This document shows, piece after piece, positions 37,055 through 49,100 of a stretch of 64,000 bases of DNA (the first letter of the stretch is position 1; every line of letters starts with the position of its first letter). The stretch lies in assembly GCA_033782935.1 (NCBI GenBank), contig JAWQEG010000416.1, forward strand, positions 186,001-250,000, given 5' to 3'. The notes under the pieces are model-generated. The model was not told the DNA's origin. It saw only the letters and a program-made list of their open reading frames with translations, and made no database searches. The position numbers were made by a program, and so were the translations under genes. Source of the DNA: Petrolisthes cinctipes. Taxonomy: Eukaryota; Arthropoda; Malacostraca; Decapoda; Porcellanidae.

Positions 37055-38402
37055 TTGCTTCTACGACTCAAAAATACCGAATTTTCGGGAGTTTTGAGCC
37101 TGAATTTGAGATATAAACAGGTAAAGAAGATGCATTCACATATCGACTTCGGACACTTAAAATATCGATTTTTAGCCTTTTTTGAGCCTCTATTTTGAAA
37201 ACATTCTAGCACTGAGTAGGCATGTACAGATCGCTTCTGGAACCCTACAAAATCGAATTTTCGGATGTTTTGACGTTGAATTTGAGATATAAACGAGTGC
37301 AGAAGATGCATACACATATTGACTTTCGGAACCTAAAATATCGATTTACAGCATGTTTTGGGCTTTTATCTGAGTAGGCATGTACAGATCGCTTCTGGGA
37401 CCCCAAAATATCGATTTTCGGATGTTTTAGGCCTGAATTTGAGATATCGACTTTGGGCACCTAAAATATCGATTTTTAGCATGTTTTGGGCCTATATTTT
37501 GAAATTTTTCTAGCACGGAGTAGGCATGTACAGATCGCTTCTGGGACCCCAAATAATCGAATTTACAGGTGTTTTGAGCCTGAATTTGAGATATAAACGG
37601 ATACAGAAAATGCATGCACATATTGACTTTGGGCACCTAAAATATCGATATTAAACATGTTTTGGGCCTGTAGTTTGAAAATACTCGAACACGGAGAAGG
37701 CATGTACAGATCTCTTCTTGGGCCCAAAAATATCGAATTTTCGGTTGTTTTGAGCCTGAATTTGAAATATAAACAGGTACTGAAGACTTTTGGGCACCAA
37801 AAATATCGATTTTGAGCATGTTTTGGGTCTGTATCTTGAAAACATTCTAACTAGGAGTAAGCATGTACAAATTGCTTCTATTACCCAAAAATATCGAATT
37901 TTCGGATGTTGTGAGCCTGAATTTGAGATATAAACAGGTACTGAAGTTGCATGCACATATCGACTTTTAGGCACCTAAAATATCGATTTTGAGCATGTTT
38001 TAGGTCTGTATCTTAAGAACATTCTAACTAGGAGTAGGCATGAACATATCGCTTCTATTACCCAAAAATACCGAATTTTCGGGTGTTTTGAGCCTGAATT
38101 TTAGATATAAACGGGTACAGAATGTGCATGCACATATTGACTTTGGACACTTAAAATATCGATTTTTAGCTTGTTTTGAGCCTATATATTGAAAACATTC
38201 TAGCACTGAGTAGGCATGTACAGATCGCTTCTTGGGCACAAAAATATCGAATTTTCGGATGTTTTGAGCCTGAATTTGAGATATAAACAGGTACTGAAGA
38301 TGCATGCACATATCGACTTTTGTGCTCCTAAAATATCGATTTTGAGCATGTTTTTGGTCTGTATTTTGAAAACATTCTAATTAGGAGTAAGCATGTACAG
38401 AT
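37055..38402 (+). repeat. 1,652-bp-offset third copy in the 31-38 kb family
   Basis: After a short link, 37,182-38,402 repeats 35,530-36,750 at a constant offset of 1,652 bp, including the TTTTGACGTTG monomer, a 158-bp monomer near 37,365, one 147-bp junction near 37,443 and the 161-bp monomer at 37,701-37,861. Scattered differences, such as GAAATTTTTCTAGC near 37,502, make it less similar than the 4,890-bp repeats are to each other. Confidence 0.84.
37701..37861 (+). repeat. 161-bp monomer (16-bp midpoint deletion), copy 3
   Basis: Same deletion as the copies at 32,838 and 36,049. Lies in the third copy, with GATCTCTTCTTGGGCCC as a private variant in half A. Confidence 0.88.
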
Positions 38403-40261
38403 TGCTTCTATTACCCAAAAATACCGAATTTTCGGGTGTTTTGAGCCTGAATTTGAGATATAAACGGGTATAGAAGATGCATGCACATATCGACTTTGGA
38501 CACTTAAAATATCGATTTTTAGCTTGTTTTCAGCCTATATTTTGAAAACATTCTAGCACTGAGTAGGCATGTACAGATCGCTTCTGGGACCCCAAAATAT
38601 CGAATTGTCGTTTGTTTTGAGCCTGAATTTGAGATATAAACGGGTACAGAAGATGCATGCACATATCGACTTTTGGTCACCTAAAATATCGATTTTGAGC
38701 ATGTTTTGGGTCTGAATCTCGAGAACATTCAATCTAGGAGTAGGCATGTACAGATTGCTTCTAGGACCCAAAAATACCGAATTTTCAGGTGTTTTGAGCC
38801 TGAATTTGAGATATCAACAGGTAAAGAAGATGCATTCACATATCGACTTTGGACACTTAAAATATCGATTTTTAGCATATTTTGAGCCTATATTTTGAAA
38901 ACATTCCAGCACTGAGTAAGCATGTACAGATCGCTTCTGGGACCCAAAAATATCGAATTTTCGGATGTTTTGACGTTGAATTTGAGATATAAACGAGTGC
39001 AGAACATGGCTACACATATTGACTTTGGGCACCTAAAATATCGATATTCAGCATGTTTTGGGCCTGTAGTTTGAAAATACTCTAACACGGAGTAGGCATG
39101 TACAGATCGCTTCTTGGGCCCAAAAATATCGATTTTTCGGATGTTGTGAGCCTGAATTTGAGATATAAACAGGTACTGAAGATGCATGCACATATCGACT
39201 TTTGGGCACCTAAAATATCGATTTTGAGCATGTTTTTGGTCTGTATCTTGAAAACATTCTAACTAGGAGTAGGCATGTACATATCGCTTCTATTACCCAA
39301 AAATACCGAATTTTCGGGTGTTTTGAGACTGAATTTGAGATATAAATGGGTACTGAAGATGCATGCACATATCGACTTTGGACACTTAGAATATCGATTT
39401 TTGGCATGTTTTCAGCCTATATTTTGAAAGTATTCTAGCACTGAGTAGGCATGTACAGATCGCTTCTGGGACCCAAAAATATCGAATTTATGGTTGTTTT
39501 GAGGTTGAATTTGAGATTTAAACGAGTGCAGAAGATGCATACACATATTGACTTTGGGCACCTACAATATCGATTTTCAGCATGTTTTGGGCCTGTATCT
39601 GAGTAGGCATGTACAGATCGCTTCTGGGACCCCAAAATATCGAATTTTCGGGTGTTTGGAGCCTGAATTTGAGATATAAACGGGTACAGAAGATACATGC
39701 ACATATCGACTTTTGGGCTCCTAAGAGATCGATTTTCAGTATGTTTTGGGCCTGTATTTTGAAAATACTCTAACACGTAGTAGGCATGTAAAGTTCGCTT
39801 CTGGAACCCCAAAATATAGAATTTTTGGGTGTTTTGGGCCTGAATTTAAGATATCGACTTTGGGCACCTAAAATATCGATTTTTAGCATGTTTTGGGCCT
39901 GAATTTTGAAAATATTCTAGCACTGAGTAGGCATGTACAGATCGCTTCTGGGACCCCAAAATAACGAATTTTTGTGTGTTTTGAGCCTGAATTTGTGATA
40001 CAAACGGGTACAGAAGATGCATGCACATATCAACTTTTGGGCACCTATAATATCGATTTTGAGCATGTTTTGGGTCTGTATCTTGAAAACATTCTAACTA
40101 GGAGTAGGCATGTACAGATCACTTCTAGAACCCAAAAATACCGAATTTTCGGGTGTTTTGAGCCTGAATTTGAGATATAAACGGGTACAGAATATGCATG
40201 CACATATCGACTTTGGACACTTAAAATATCAATTTTCTGTATGTTTTGGGACTGTATTTTT
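38403..40261 (+). repeat. Mixed monomers after the 31-38 kb family
   Basis: Starts with monomers resembling 34,572-34,700 and 35,340-35,530, then turns to ordinary monomers with a 158-bp copy near 39,594 and a 147-bp junction near 39,851. No long collinear duplication and no non-satellite sequence was seen. Confidence 0.8.
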
Positions 40262-41263
40262 AAAATACTCTAACACGGAGTAGGCATGTACAAATCGCTT
40301 CTGGGACCCCAAAATATCGAATTTTCGGGTGTTTTGGGGATAAATTTGAGATATCGACTTTGGGCACCTAAAATATCGATTTTTAGCATGTTTTGGGCCT
40401 ATATTTTGAAAATATTTTAGCACTGAGTAAGCATGTACAGATCGCTTCTGGGACCCCAAAATATCGAATTTTCGGGTGTTTTGAGCCTGAATTTGAGATA
40501 TAAACGGGTACAGAAAATACATGCACATATTGACTTTGGGCACCTAAAATATCGATTTTCAGCATGTTTTGGGCCTGTATTTTGAAAATATTCTAACACG
40601 GAGTAGGCATGTACAGATCGCTTCAGACACCCAAAAATATCGAATTTTAGGGTGTTTTGAGCCTGAATTTGAGATAAAAACAGGTACTGAAGATGCATGC
40701 ACATATCGACTTTTGGGCACCTAAAATATCGATTTTTTAGCATGTTTTGGGTCTGTATCTTGAAAACATACTAACTAGGACTAGGCAAGTACAGATCGCT
40801 TCAGGGACCCAAAAATACCGATTTTTCGAGTGTTTAGAGCCTGAATTTGAGATATAAACGGGTACAGAAGATGCATGCACATATTAAATTTGGGCACCTA
40901 AAATATCGATTTTCAGCATGTTTTGGGCCTGTATTTTGAAAATACTCTAACACGGAGTAGGCATGTACAGATAGCTTCTGGGACCCAAAAATATCGAATT
41001 TTCGGGTGTTTTGAGGCTGAATTTGGGATATAAACGGGTGCAGAGGTTGCATGCACATATCGACTTTGGACACTTAAAATATCGATTTTTAGAATGTTTT
41101 GAGCCTGTATTTTGAAAATACTCTAACACGGAGTAGGCATGTACAGATAGCTTCTGGGACCAAAAAATATCGAATTTTCGGGTGTTTTGGGCCTGAATTT
41201 GAGATATCGACTTTGGGCACCTAAAATATCGATTTTTAGCATGTTTTGGGGCTGTATTTTGAA
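40262..41263 (+). repeat. 2.5-kb-offset duplication, copy 1
   Basis: Matches 42,773-43,749 at offset 2,510 bp, dropping to 2,504 and then lower through deletions in the other copy. Shared markers are TTTTGGGGATAAATTTG with a 147-bp junction near 40,351, GCTTCAGACACCC near 40,620, CTAGGCAAGTACAG near 40,785 and CATATTAAATTTGGGC near 40,882. Confidence 0.84.
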
Positions 41264-42772
41264 AATATTCTAGCACTGATTAGGCATGTACATATCGCTT
41301 CTGGAACCCGGAAATGTCGAATTTTCGTGTGTTTTGAGCCTGAATTTGAGATATAAACGGGTACAGAAAATGCGTGCACATATTGACTTTGGGCACCTAA
41401 AATGTCGATTATCAGTATGTTTTGGGCCTGTATTTTGAAAATACTCTAAAACGGAGTAGGCAAGTACAGATCGCTTCTGGAACCCCAAAATATCGAATTT
41501 TCGGGTGTTTTGGGCCTGAATTTGAGATATCGACTTTGGGCACCTAAAATATCGATTTTTAGCATGTTTTGGGCATATATTTTGAAAATATTCTAGCACT
41601 GAGTAAGCATGTACAGATCGCTTCTGGGACCACAAAATATCGAATTTTCGGGTGTTTTGAGCCTGAATTAGAGATATAAACGAGTACAGAAAATGCATGC
41701 ACATATTGACTTTGGGCACCTAAAATATCGATTTTCAGCATGTTTTGGGCCTGTATTTTGAAAATATTCTAGCACTGCGTAGGCATGTACAGATCGCTTC
41801 TGGAACCCCAAAATATCGATTTTTCGGGTGTTTTGAGCCTGAATTTGAGATATAAACGGGTACAGAAGATGCATGCACATATCGACTTTTGGGCACCTAA
41901 AATATCGATTTTGAGCATGTTTTGGGTCTGTATTTTGGAATCATTCTAACTAGGACTAGGCATGTACAGATCGCTTCTAGGACCCAAAAATACCGAATTT
42001 TCGGGTGTTTTGAGCCTTAATTTGAGATATAAAAGGGTACAGAAGACGCATGCACATATCGACTTTGGACACTTAAAATATCGATTTTTAGTATGTTTTG
42101 AGCCTATATTTTGAAAACATTCTAGCACTGAGTAGGCATGTACAGATCGCTTCTGGGACCCAAATATATCGAATTCTCGGGTGTTTTGAGGTTGAATTTG
42201 GGATATAAACGGGTGCAGAAGATGCATACACATATTGACTTTGGGCACCAAAAATATCGATTTTCAGCATGTTTTGGGCCTGTATCTGAGTAGGCATGTA
42301 CAGATCGCTTCTGGGACTCAAATATATCGAATTTTCGGGTGTTTGAAGCCTGAATTTGAGATATAAACGAGTATAGAAGATGTATGCACATATCGACTTT
42401 TGGCCACCTAAAATATCGATTTTCTGTATGTTTTGGGCCTGTATTTTGAAAATACTCTAACACGGAGTAGGTATGTACAGATCGCTTCTGGGAACCCAAA
42501 ATATCGAATTTTCGGGTGTTTTGGGGATAAATTTGAGATATCGACTTTGGGCACCTAAAATATCGATTTTTAGTATGTTTTGGGCCTATATTTTGAAAAT
42601 ATTCTAGCACTGAGTAAGCATGTACAGATCGCTTCTGGGACCAAAACATATGGAATTTTCGGGTGTTTGGAGCCTGAATTTGAGATATAAACGGGTTTAG
42701 AAGATGCATGCACATATCGACTTTTGGTCACCTAAAAGTTCGATTTTCAGCATGTTTTGGGCCAGTATTTTG
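41264..42772 (+). repeat. Monomers between the 2.5-kb-offset copies
   Basis: Ordinary monomers of 176, 158 (42,137-42,294) and 147 bp (junctions near 41,530 and 42,540). Several carry the TTTTGGGGATAAATTTG or GAGGTTGAATTTG variants. Nothing other than satellite is visible. Confidence 0.82.
42137..42294 (+). repeat. Representative 158-bp monomer (18-bp deletion class)
   Basis: The end block is shortened from a CTGTATTTTGAAAACATTC... form to CTGTATCTGAGTAGG, a loss of 18 bp. About sixteen copies share this junction, near 13,911, 17,116, 25,702, 32,503, 33,497, 35,711, 36,885, 37,365, 39,594, 42,282, 43,611, 44,267, 44,988, 46,350, 51,240 and 56,130. Most carry linked half-A and midpoint variants (GGTTGAATTTG, GTGCAGAAGATGCATACAC), so this is a lineage and not a recurrent accident. 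Confidence 0.88.
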
Positions 42773-43749
42773 AAAATACTCTAACACGGAGTAGGCATGT
42801 ACAGATAGCTTCTGTGACCCAAAATATCGAATTTTCGGGTGTTTTGGGGATAAATTTGAGATATCGACTTTGGGCACCTAAAATATCAATTTTTAGCATG
42901 TTTTGGGAATATATTTTGAAAATATTCTAGCACTGAGTAAGCATGTACAGATCGCTTCTGGGACCCCAAAATATCGAATTTTCGGGTGTTTTGAGCCTGA
43001 ATTTGAGATATAAACGGGTACAGAAAATGCATGCACATATTGACTTTGGGCACCTAAAATATCGATTTTCAGCATGTTTTGGGCCTGTATTTTGAAAATA
43101 TTCTAACACGGAGTAGGCATGTACGCTTCAGACACCCAAAAATATCGAATTTTCGGGTATTTTGAGCCTGAATTTGAGATATAAACAGGTACTGAAGATG
43201 CATGCACATATCGACTTTTGGGCACCTAAAATATCGATTTTGAGCATGTTTTGGGTCTGTATCTTGAAAACATACTAACTAGAACTAGGCAAGTACAGAT
43301 CGCTTTAGGGACCCAAAAATACCGATTTTTCGGGTGTTTTGAGCCTGAATTTGAGATATAAACGGGTACAGAAGATGCATGCACATATTAAATTTGGGCA
43401 CCTAAAATATCGATTTTCAGCATGTTTTGGGCCTGTATTTTAAAAATACTCTAACACGGAGTAGGCATGTACAGATCGCTTCTGGGACCCAAAAATATCG
43501 AATTTTCGGGTGTTTTGAGGCTGAATTTGGGATATAAACGGGTGCACAAGATGCATGCACATATCGACTTTGGACACTTAAAATATCGATTTTTAGAATA
43601 TTTTGAGCCGGTATCTGAGTAGGCATTTACAGATCGCTTCTGGGACCAAAAAATATCGAATTTTCGGGTGTTTTGGGCCTGAATTTGAGATATCGACTTT
43701 GGGCACCTAAAATATCGATTTTTAGCATGTTTTGGGGCTATATTTTGAA
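42773..43749 (+). repeat. 2.5-kb-offset duplication, copy 2
   Basis: Second copy of 40,262-41,263. It has a private 6-bp loss at about 43,124 (GCATGTACGCTTCAGACACC, lacking AGATCG) and an 18-bp loss near 43,611 that turns one monomer into the 158-bp form. These show deletions arising after duplication. Confidence 0.85.
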
Positions 43750-44601
43750 AATACTTTAACACGGAGTAAGCATGTACAGATCGCTTCTAGGACCCAAAAT
43801 TATCGAATTTTCGGGTGTTTTGAGCCTGAATTTGAGTTATAAACGGGTACAGAAGATGCATGCACATATTGTCTTTGGGCACCTAAAATATCGATTTTCA
43901 GCATATATTGGGCCTGTATTTTGAAAATACTCTAACACGGAGTAGGCATGTACAGATCGCTTCTGGGACCCAAAAATATCAAATTTTCGGGTGTTCTGAG
44001 CCTAAATTTAAGATATAAACGGGTACAGAAGATGCATGCACATATTGACTTTGGGCACCTAAAATATCGATTTTCAGTATGTCTTTGGTTTGTATCTTAA
44101 AAAATTCTATCAAGAAGTAGGCATGTACAGATCGCTTCTGGGACCCAAAAATATCGAATTTTCGGGTATTTTGTGGTTGAATTTGAGATATAAACGGGTG
44201 CAGAAGATGCATACACATATTGACTTTGGGCACCTAAAATATCGATTTTCAGTATGTTTTGGGCCTGTACCTGAGTAGGCATGTACAGATCGCTTCTGGG
44301 ACCCCAAATATTGAATTTTCGGGTGTTTCCAGCCTGATTTTGAGATATAAACGGGTACAGAAGATGCATGCACATATCGACTTTGGGCACCTAAAAGATC
44401 GATTTTCAGTATGTTTTGGGCCTGTATATTAAATATACTCTAACACGGAGTAGGCATGTACAGATCGCTTCTGGGACCCCAAAATATCGAATTTTCGGGT
44501 GTTTTGGGCCTGAATTTGAGATATCGACTTTGGGCACCTAAAATATCGATTTTTAGCATGTTTTGGGCCTATATTTTGAAAATATTCTAGCACTGAGTAG
44601 G
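43750..44601 (+). repeat. Monomers leading into the HOR-related region
   Basis: Contains the first TCTATCAAGAAGTAGG end block near 44,106, of the kind found later in the 4,890-bp repeat, a 158-bp monomer near 44,267 and a 147-bp junction near 44,522. Only satellite sequence is present. Confidence 0.8.
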
Positions 44602-44666
44602 CATGTACAGATCGCTTCTGGGATGTTTAGGGCCTGTATTTTAAAAATACTCTAACACGGTGTAGA
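44602..44666 (+). repeat. 65-bp monomer remnant, first occurrence
   Basis: The sequence jumps from GCTTCTGGG in half A to ATGTTTAGGGCCTG in half B, a loss of 111 bp with one shared A at the junction. Identical remnants lie at 46,687, 51,577 and 56,467, so it serves as a marker of the repeat unit. Confidence 0.92.
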
Positions 44667-46110
44667 CATGTACAGATCGCTTCTGGGACCAAAAAATATC
44701 GAATTTTCGGGTGTTTTGAGCCTGAATTTGAGATATAAACGGGTACAGAAGATGCATGCACATATCGACTTTGGACACCTAAAATATCGATTTTTAGCAT
44801 GTTTTAAGCCTATATTTTGAAAACATTCTAGCACTGAGTATGCATGTACAGATCGCTTCTGGGATCCAAAATTACCGAATTTTCTGGTGTTTTGAACCTG
44901 AATTTGGGTAATAGACGGGTACAGAAGATGCATACACATATTGAATTTGGGCACCTAAAATATCGATTTTCAGCATGTTTTGGGCCTGTATCTGAGTAGG
45001 CATGTACAGATCGCTTCTGGGACCCCTTAATATCGAATTTTCGGGTGTTTGGAGCCTGAATTTGAGATATAAACGGGTACAGAAGATGCATGCACATATC
45101 GACTTTGGACACTTAAAATATCGATTTTTAGCATGTGTTGAGCCTATATTTTGAAAACATTCTAGCACTGAGTAGGCATGTACAGATCGCTTCTGGGACC
45201 CAAAAATATCGAATTTTCGGGTGTTTTAAGCCTGAATTTGGGATATAAACGGGTGCAGAAGATGCATACACATTTCGACTTGTGGGCACCTAAAAGATCG
45301 ATTTTCAGTATGCTTTGGGCCTGTATATTAAAAATACTCTAACACGGAGTAGGCATGTACAGATCGCTTCTGGGACCCCAAAATATCGAATTTTCGGGTG
45401 TTTTGGGCCTGAATTTGAGATATCGACTTTGGGCACCTATAATATCGATTTTTAGCATGTTTTGGGCCTGTATTTTGAAAATATTCTAGCACTGCGTAGG
45501 CATGTACAGATCGCTTCTGGGACCCCAAAATATCGAATTTTCGGGTGTTTGGAGCCTGAATTTGAGATATAAACGGGTACAGAAGATGCATGCACATATC
45601 GACTTTGGACACTTAAAATATCGATTTTTAGCATGTTTTGAGCATATATTTTGAAAATATTCTAGCACAAAGTAGATATGTACAGATCACTTCTGGGACC
45701 CCAAAATATCGAATTTTCAGGGGTTTTAAGCCTGAATTTGAGATATAAACGGGTACAGAAGATGCATGCACATATCGACTTTGGACACCTAAAATATCGA
45801 TTTTTAGCATGTTTTAAGCCTATATTTTGAAAACATTCTAGCACTGAGTATGCATGTACAGATCGCTTCTGGGATCCAAAATTACCGAATTTTCTGGTGT
45901 TTTGAACCTGAATTTGGGTAATAGACGGGTACAGAAGATGCATACACATATTGAATTTGGGCACCTAAAATATAGATTTTCAGCATGTTTTGGGCCTGTA
46001 TTTTGAAAATACATTAACACGGAGTAGGCATGTACAGATCGCTTCTGGGACCCAAAAATATCGAATTTTCGGGTGTTTTGAACCTGAATTTGGGATACAG
46101 ACGGATACAA
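44602..46110 (+). repeat. Rearranged patchwork of HOR segments
   Basis: Built from pieces of the adjacent 4,890-bp repeat in a different order: 44,602-44,980 matches 46,687-47,065 (offset 2,085); 45,171-45,811 matches 49,735-50,375 (offset 4,564); and about 45,730-46,131 matches 46,815-47,216 (offset 1,085). The pieces are nearly identical to their partners, so this is either a rearranged edge copy or the raw material from which the repeat unit was assembled. Confidence 0.85.
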
Positions 46111-49100
46111 AAGATGCATGCACATATCGACTTTGGACACTTAAAATATCGATTTTTAGGATGTTTTGAGCCTATATTTTGAAAACATTCTAGCACTGAG
46201 TAGGCATGTACAGATCGCTTCTGGGACCCAAAAATATCGAATTTTCGGGTGTTTTGAGGTTGAATTTGGGATATAAACGGGTGCAGAAGATGCATACACA
46301 TATTGAATTTGGGCACCTAAAATATCGATTTTCAGCATGTTTTGGGCCTGTATCTGAGTAGGCATGTACAGATCGCATCTGGGACCTAAAAATATCGAAT
46401 TTTCGGGTGTTTGGAGCCTGAATTTAAGATATAAACGGGTATAGAAGATGCATGCACATATCGACTTTTGGGCACCTAAAATATCGATTTTCGGTATGTT
46501 TTGGGCCTGTATTTTGAAAATACTCTAACACGGAGTAGGCATGTACAGATCGCTTCTGTGACCCCAAAATATCGAATTTTTGGGTGTTTTGGGGATAAAT
46601 TTGAGATATCGACTTTGGGCACCTAAAATATCGATTTTTAGCATGTTTTGGGCCTATATTTTGAAAATATTCTAGCACTGAGTAGGCATGTACAGATCGC
46701 TTCTGGGATGTTTAGGGCCTGTATTTTAAAAATACTCTAACACGGTGTAGACATGTACAGATCGCTTCTGGGACCAAAAAATATCGAATTTTCGGGTGTT
46801 TTGAGCCTGAATTTGAGATATAAACGGGTACAGAAGATGCATGCACATATCGACTTTGGACACCTAAAATATCGATTTTTAGCATGTTTTAAGCCTATAT
46901 TTTGAAAACATTCTAGCACTGAGTATGCATGTACAGATCGCTTCTGGGATCCAAAATTACCGAATTTTATGGTGTTTTGAACCTGAATTTGGGTAATAGA
47001 CGGGTACAGAAGATGCATACACATATTGAATTTGGGCACCTAAAATATAGATTTTCAGCATGTTTTGGGCCTGTATTTTGAAAATACATTAACACGGAGT
47101 AGGCATGTACAGATCGCTTCTGGGACCCAAAAATATCGAATTTTCGGGTGTTTTGAACCTGAATTTGGGATACAGACGGATACAAAAGATGCATGCACAT
47201 ATCGACTTTCGGCACCTAAAATATCGATTTTGAGCATGTTTTGGGCCTGTATTTTGAAAATACTCTAACACGGAGTAGGCATGTAAAGATGGCTTCGGGG
47301 ACCCAAAAATATCGAATTTTCCGGTGTATTGAGCCTGAATTTGAGATATAAACGGGTACAGAAGATGCATGCAAAGTTCGACTTTTTGCACCTAAAATAT
47401 CGATTTTGAGCATGTTTTGGGTCTGTATCTTGAAAACATTCTAGCAAGAAGTAGGCATCTACAGATTGCTTCTGGGACCCCAAAATATCGAATTTTCGAG
47501 TGTTTTGAACCTGAATTTGGGATATAGACGGGTACAGAATATGCATACACATATTGACTTTGGGCAGCTAAAATATCGATTTTCAGCATGTTTTAGGCCT
47601 GTATTTTGAAAATACTCTAACACGGAGTATGCATGTACACATTGCTTTTGGGACCCAAAAATATCGAATATTCGGGTGTTCTGAGTCTGAATTTGAGATA
47701 TAAACGGGTACAGAAGATGCATGCACATATCGACTTTGGGCACCCAAAATATCGATTTTGACCTTGTTTTGAGCCTGTATTTTGAAAATACTATAGCACG
47801 GTGTAGACATGTACAGATCGCTTAAGGGACACAAAAATATCGTTTTTTTGGGTGTTTTGAGCCTGAATATGAGATATAAACGGGTACAGAAGATGCATGC
47901 ACATATCGACTTTGGCACCCAAAATATCGATTTTTAGTATGTTTTGGGCGTATAATTTGAAAATATTCTAGCACTGAGTAGGCATGTACAGATCGCTTCT
48001 GGGACCCGAAAATATCGAATTTTCGGGGGTTTTGAGCCAGAATTTGGGATATAACCGGGTACAGGCAATGCATGCACATATCGACTTTTTGCACCTAAAA
48101 TATTATTTTTGAGCATGTTTTGGGTCTGTATCTTGAAAAAATTCTAGCAAGGAGTAGGCATGTACAGATCGCTTCTGGCACCCAAAAATACCGAATTTTC
48201 TGGTGTTTTGAACCTGACTTTGGGTAATAGACGGGTCCAGAAGATGCATACACATATTGACTTTGGGCACCTAAAATATAGATTTTCAGCATGTTTTGGG
48301 CCTGTATTTTGAAAATACATTAACACGGAGTAGGCATGTACACATCGCTTCTGGGACCCAAAAATATCGAATTTTCTGGTGTTTTGAACCTGAATTAGGG
48401 ATATACACGTGTACAGAAGATGCATACACATTTTGACTTTGGGCACATAAAATATCGATTTACAGCATGTTTTGGCCCTGTATTTTAAAAACACTCTAAC
48501 ACGGAGTGTGCACGTACAGATCGCTTCTGGGACCCAAAAATATTGAATTTTCGGGTGTTTTGAACCTGAATTTGGGATATAGACGGATACAGAAGATGCA
48601 TGCACATATCGACTTTGGGTACCTAAAATATCGATTTTGAGCATGTTTTGGGCCTGTATTTTGAAAATACTCTAACACGGAGTAAGCATGTACAGATCGC
48701 TTCGGGGACACAAAAATATCGAATTTTCGGGTGTTTTGAGCCTGAATTTGAGATATAAACGGGTACAGAAGATGCATGCACATTTCGACTTTTTGCACCT
48801 AAAATATCGATTTTGAGCATGTTTTGGGTCTGTATCTTGAAAACATTCTAGCAAGAAGTAGGCATGTACAGATTGCTTCTGGGACCCAAAAATATCGAAT
48901 TTTCGAGTGTTTTGAACCTGATTTTGGGATATAGACGGGTACAGAAGATACATACACATATTGACTTTGGGCAGCTAAAATATCGATTTTCAGCATGTTT
49001 TAGGCCTGTATTTTGAAAATACTCTAACACGGAGTATGCATGTACACATTGCTTTTGATACCCAAAAATATTGAATATTCGGGTGTTTTGAGTCTGAATT

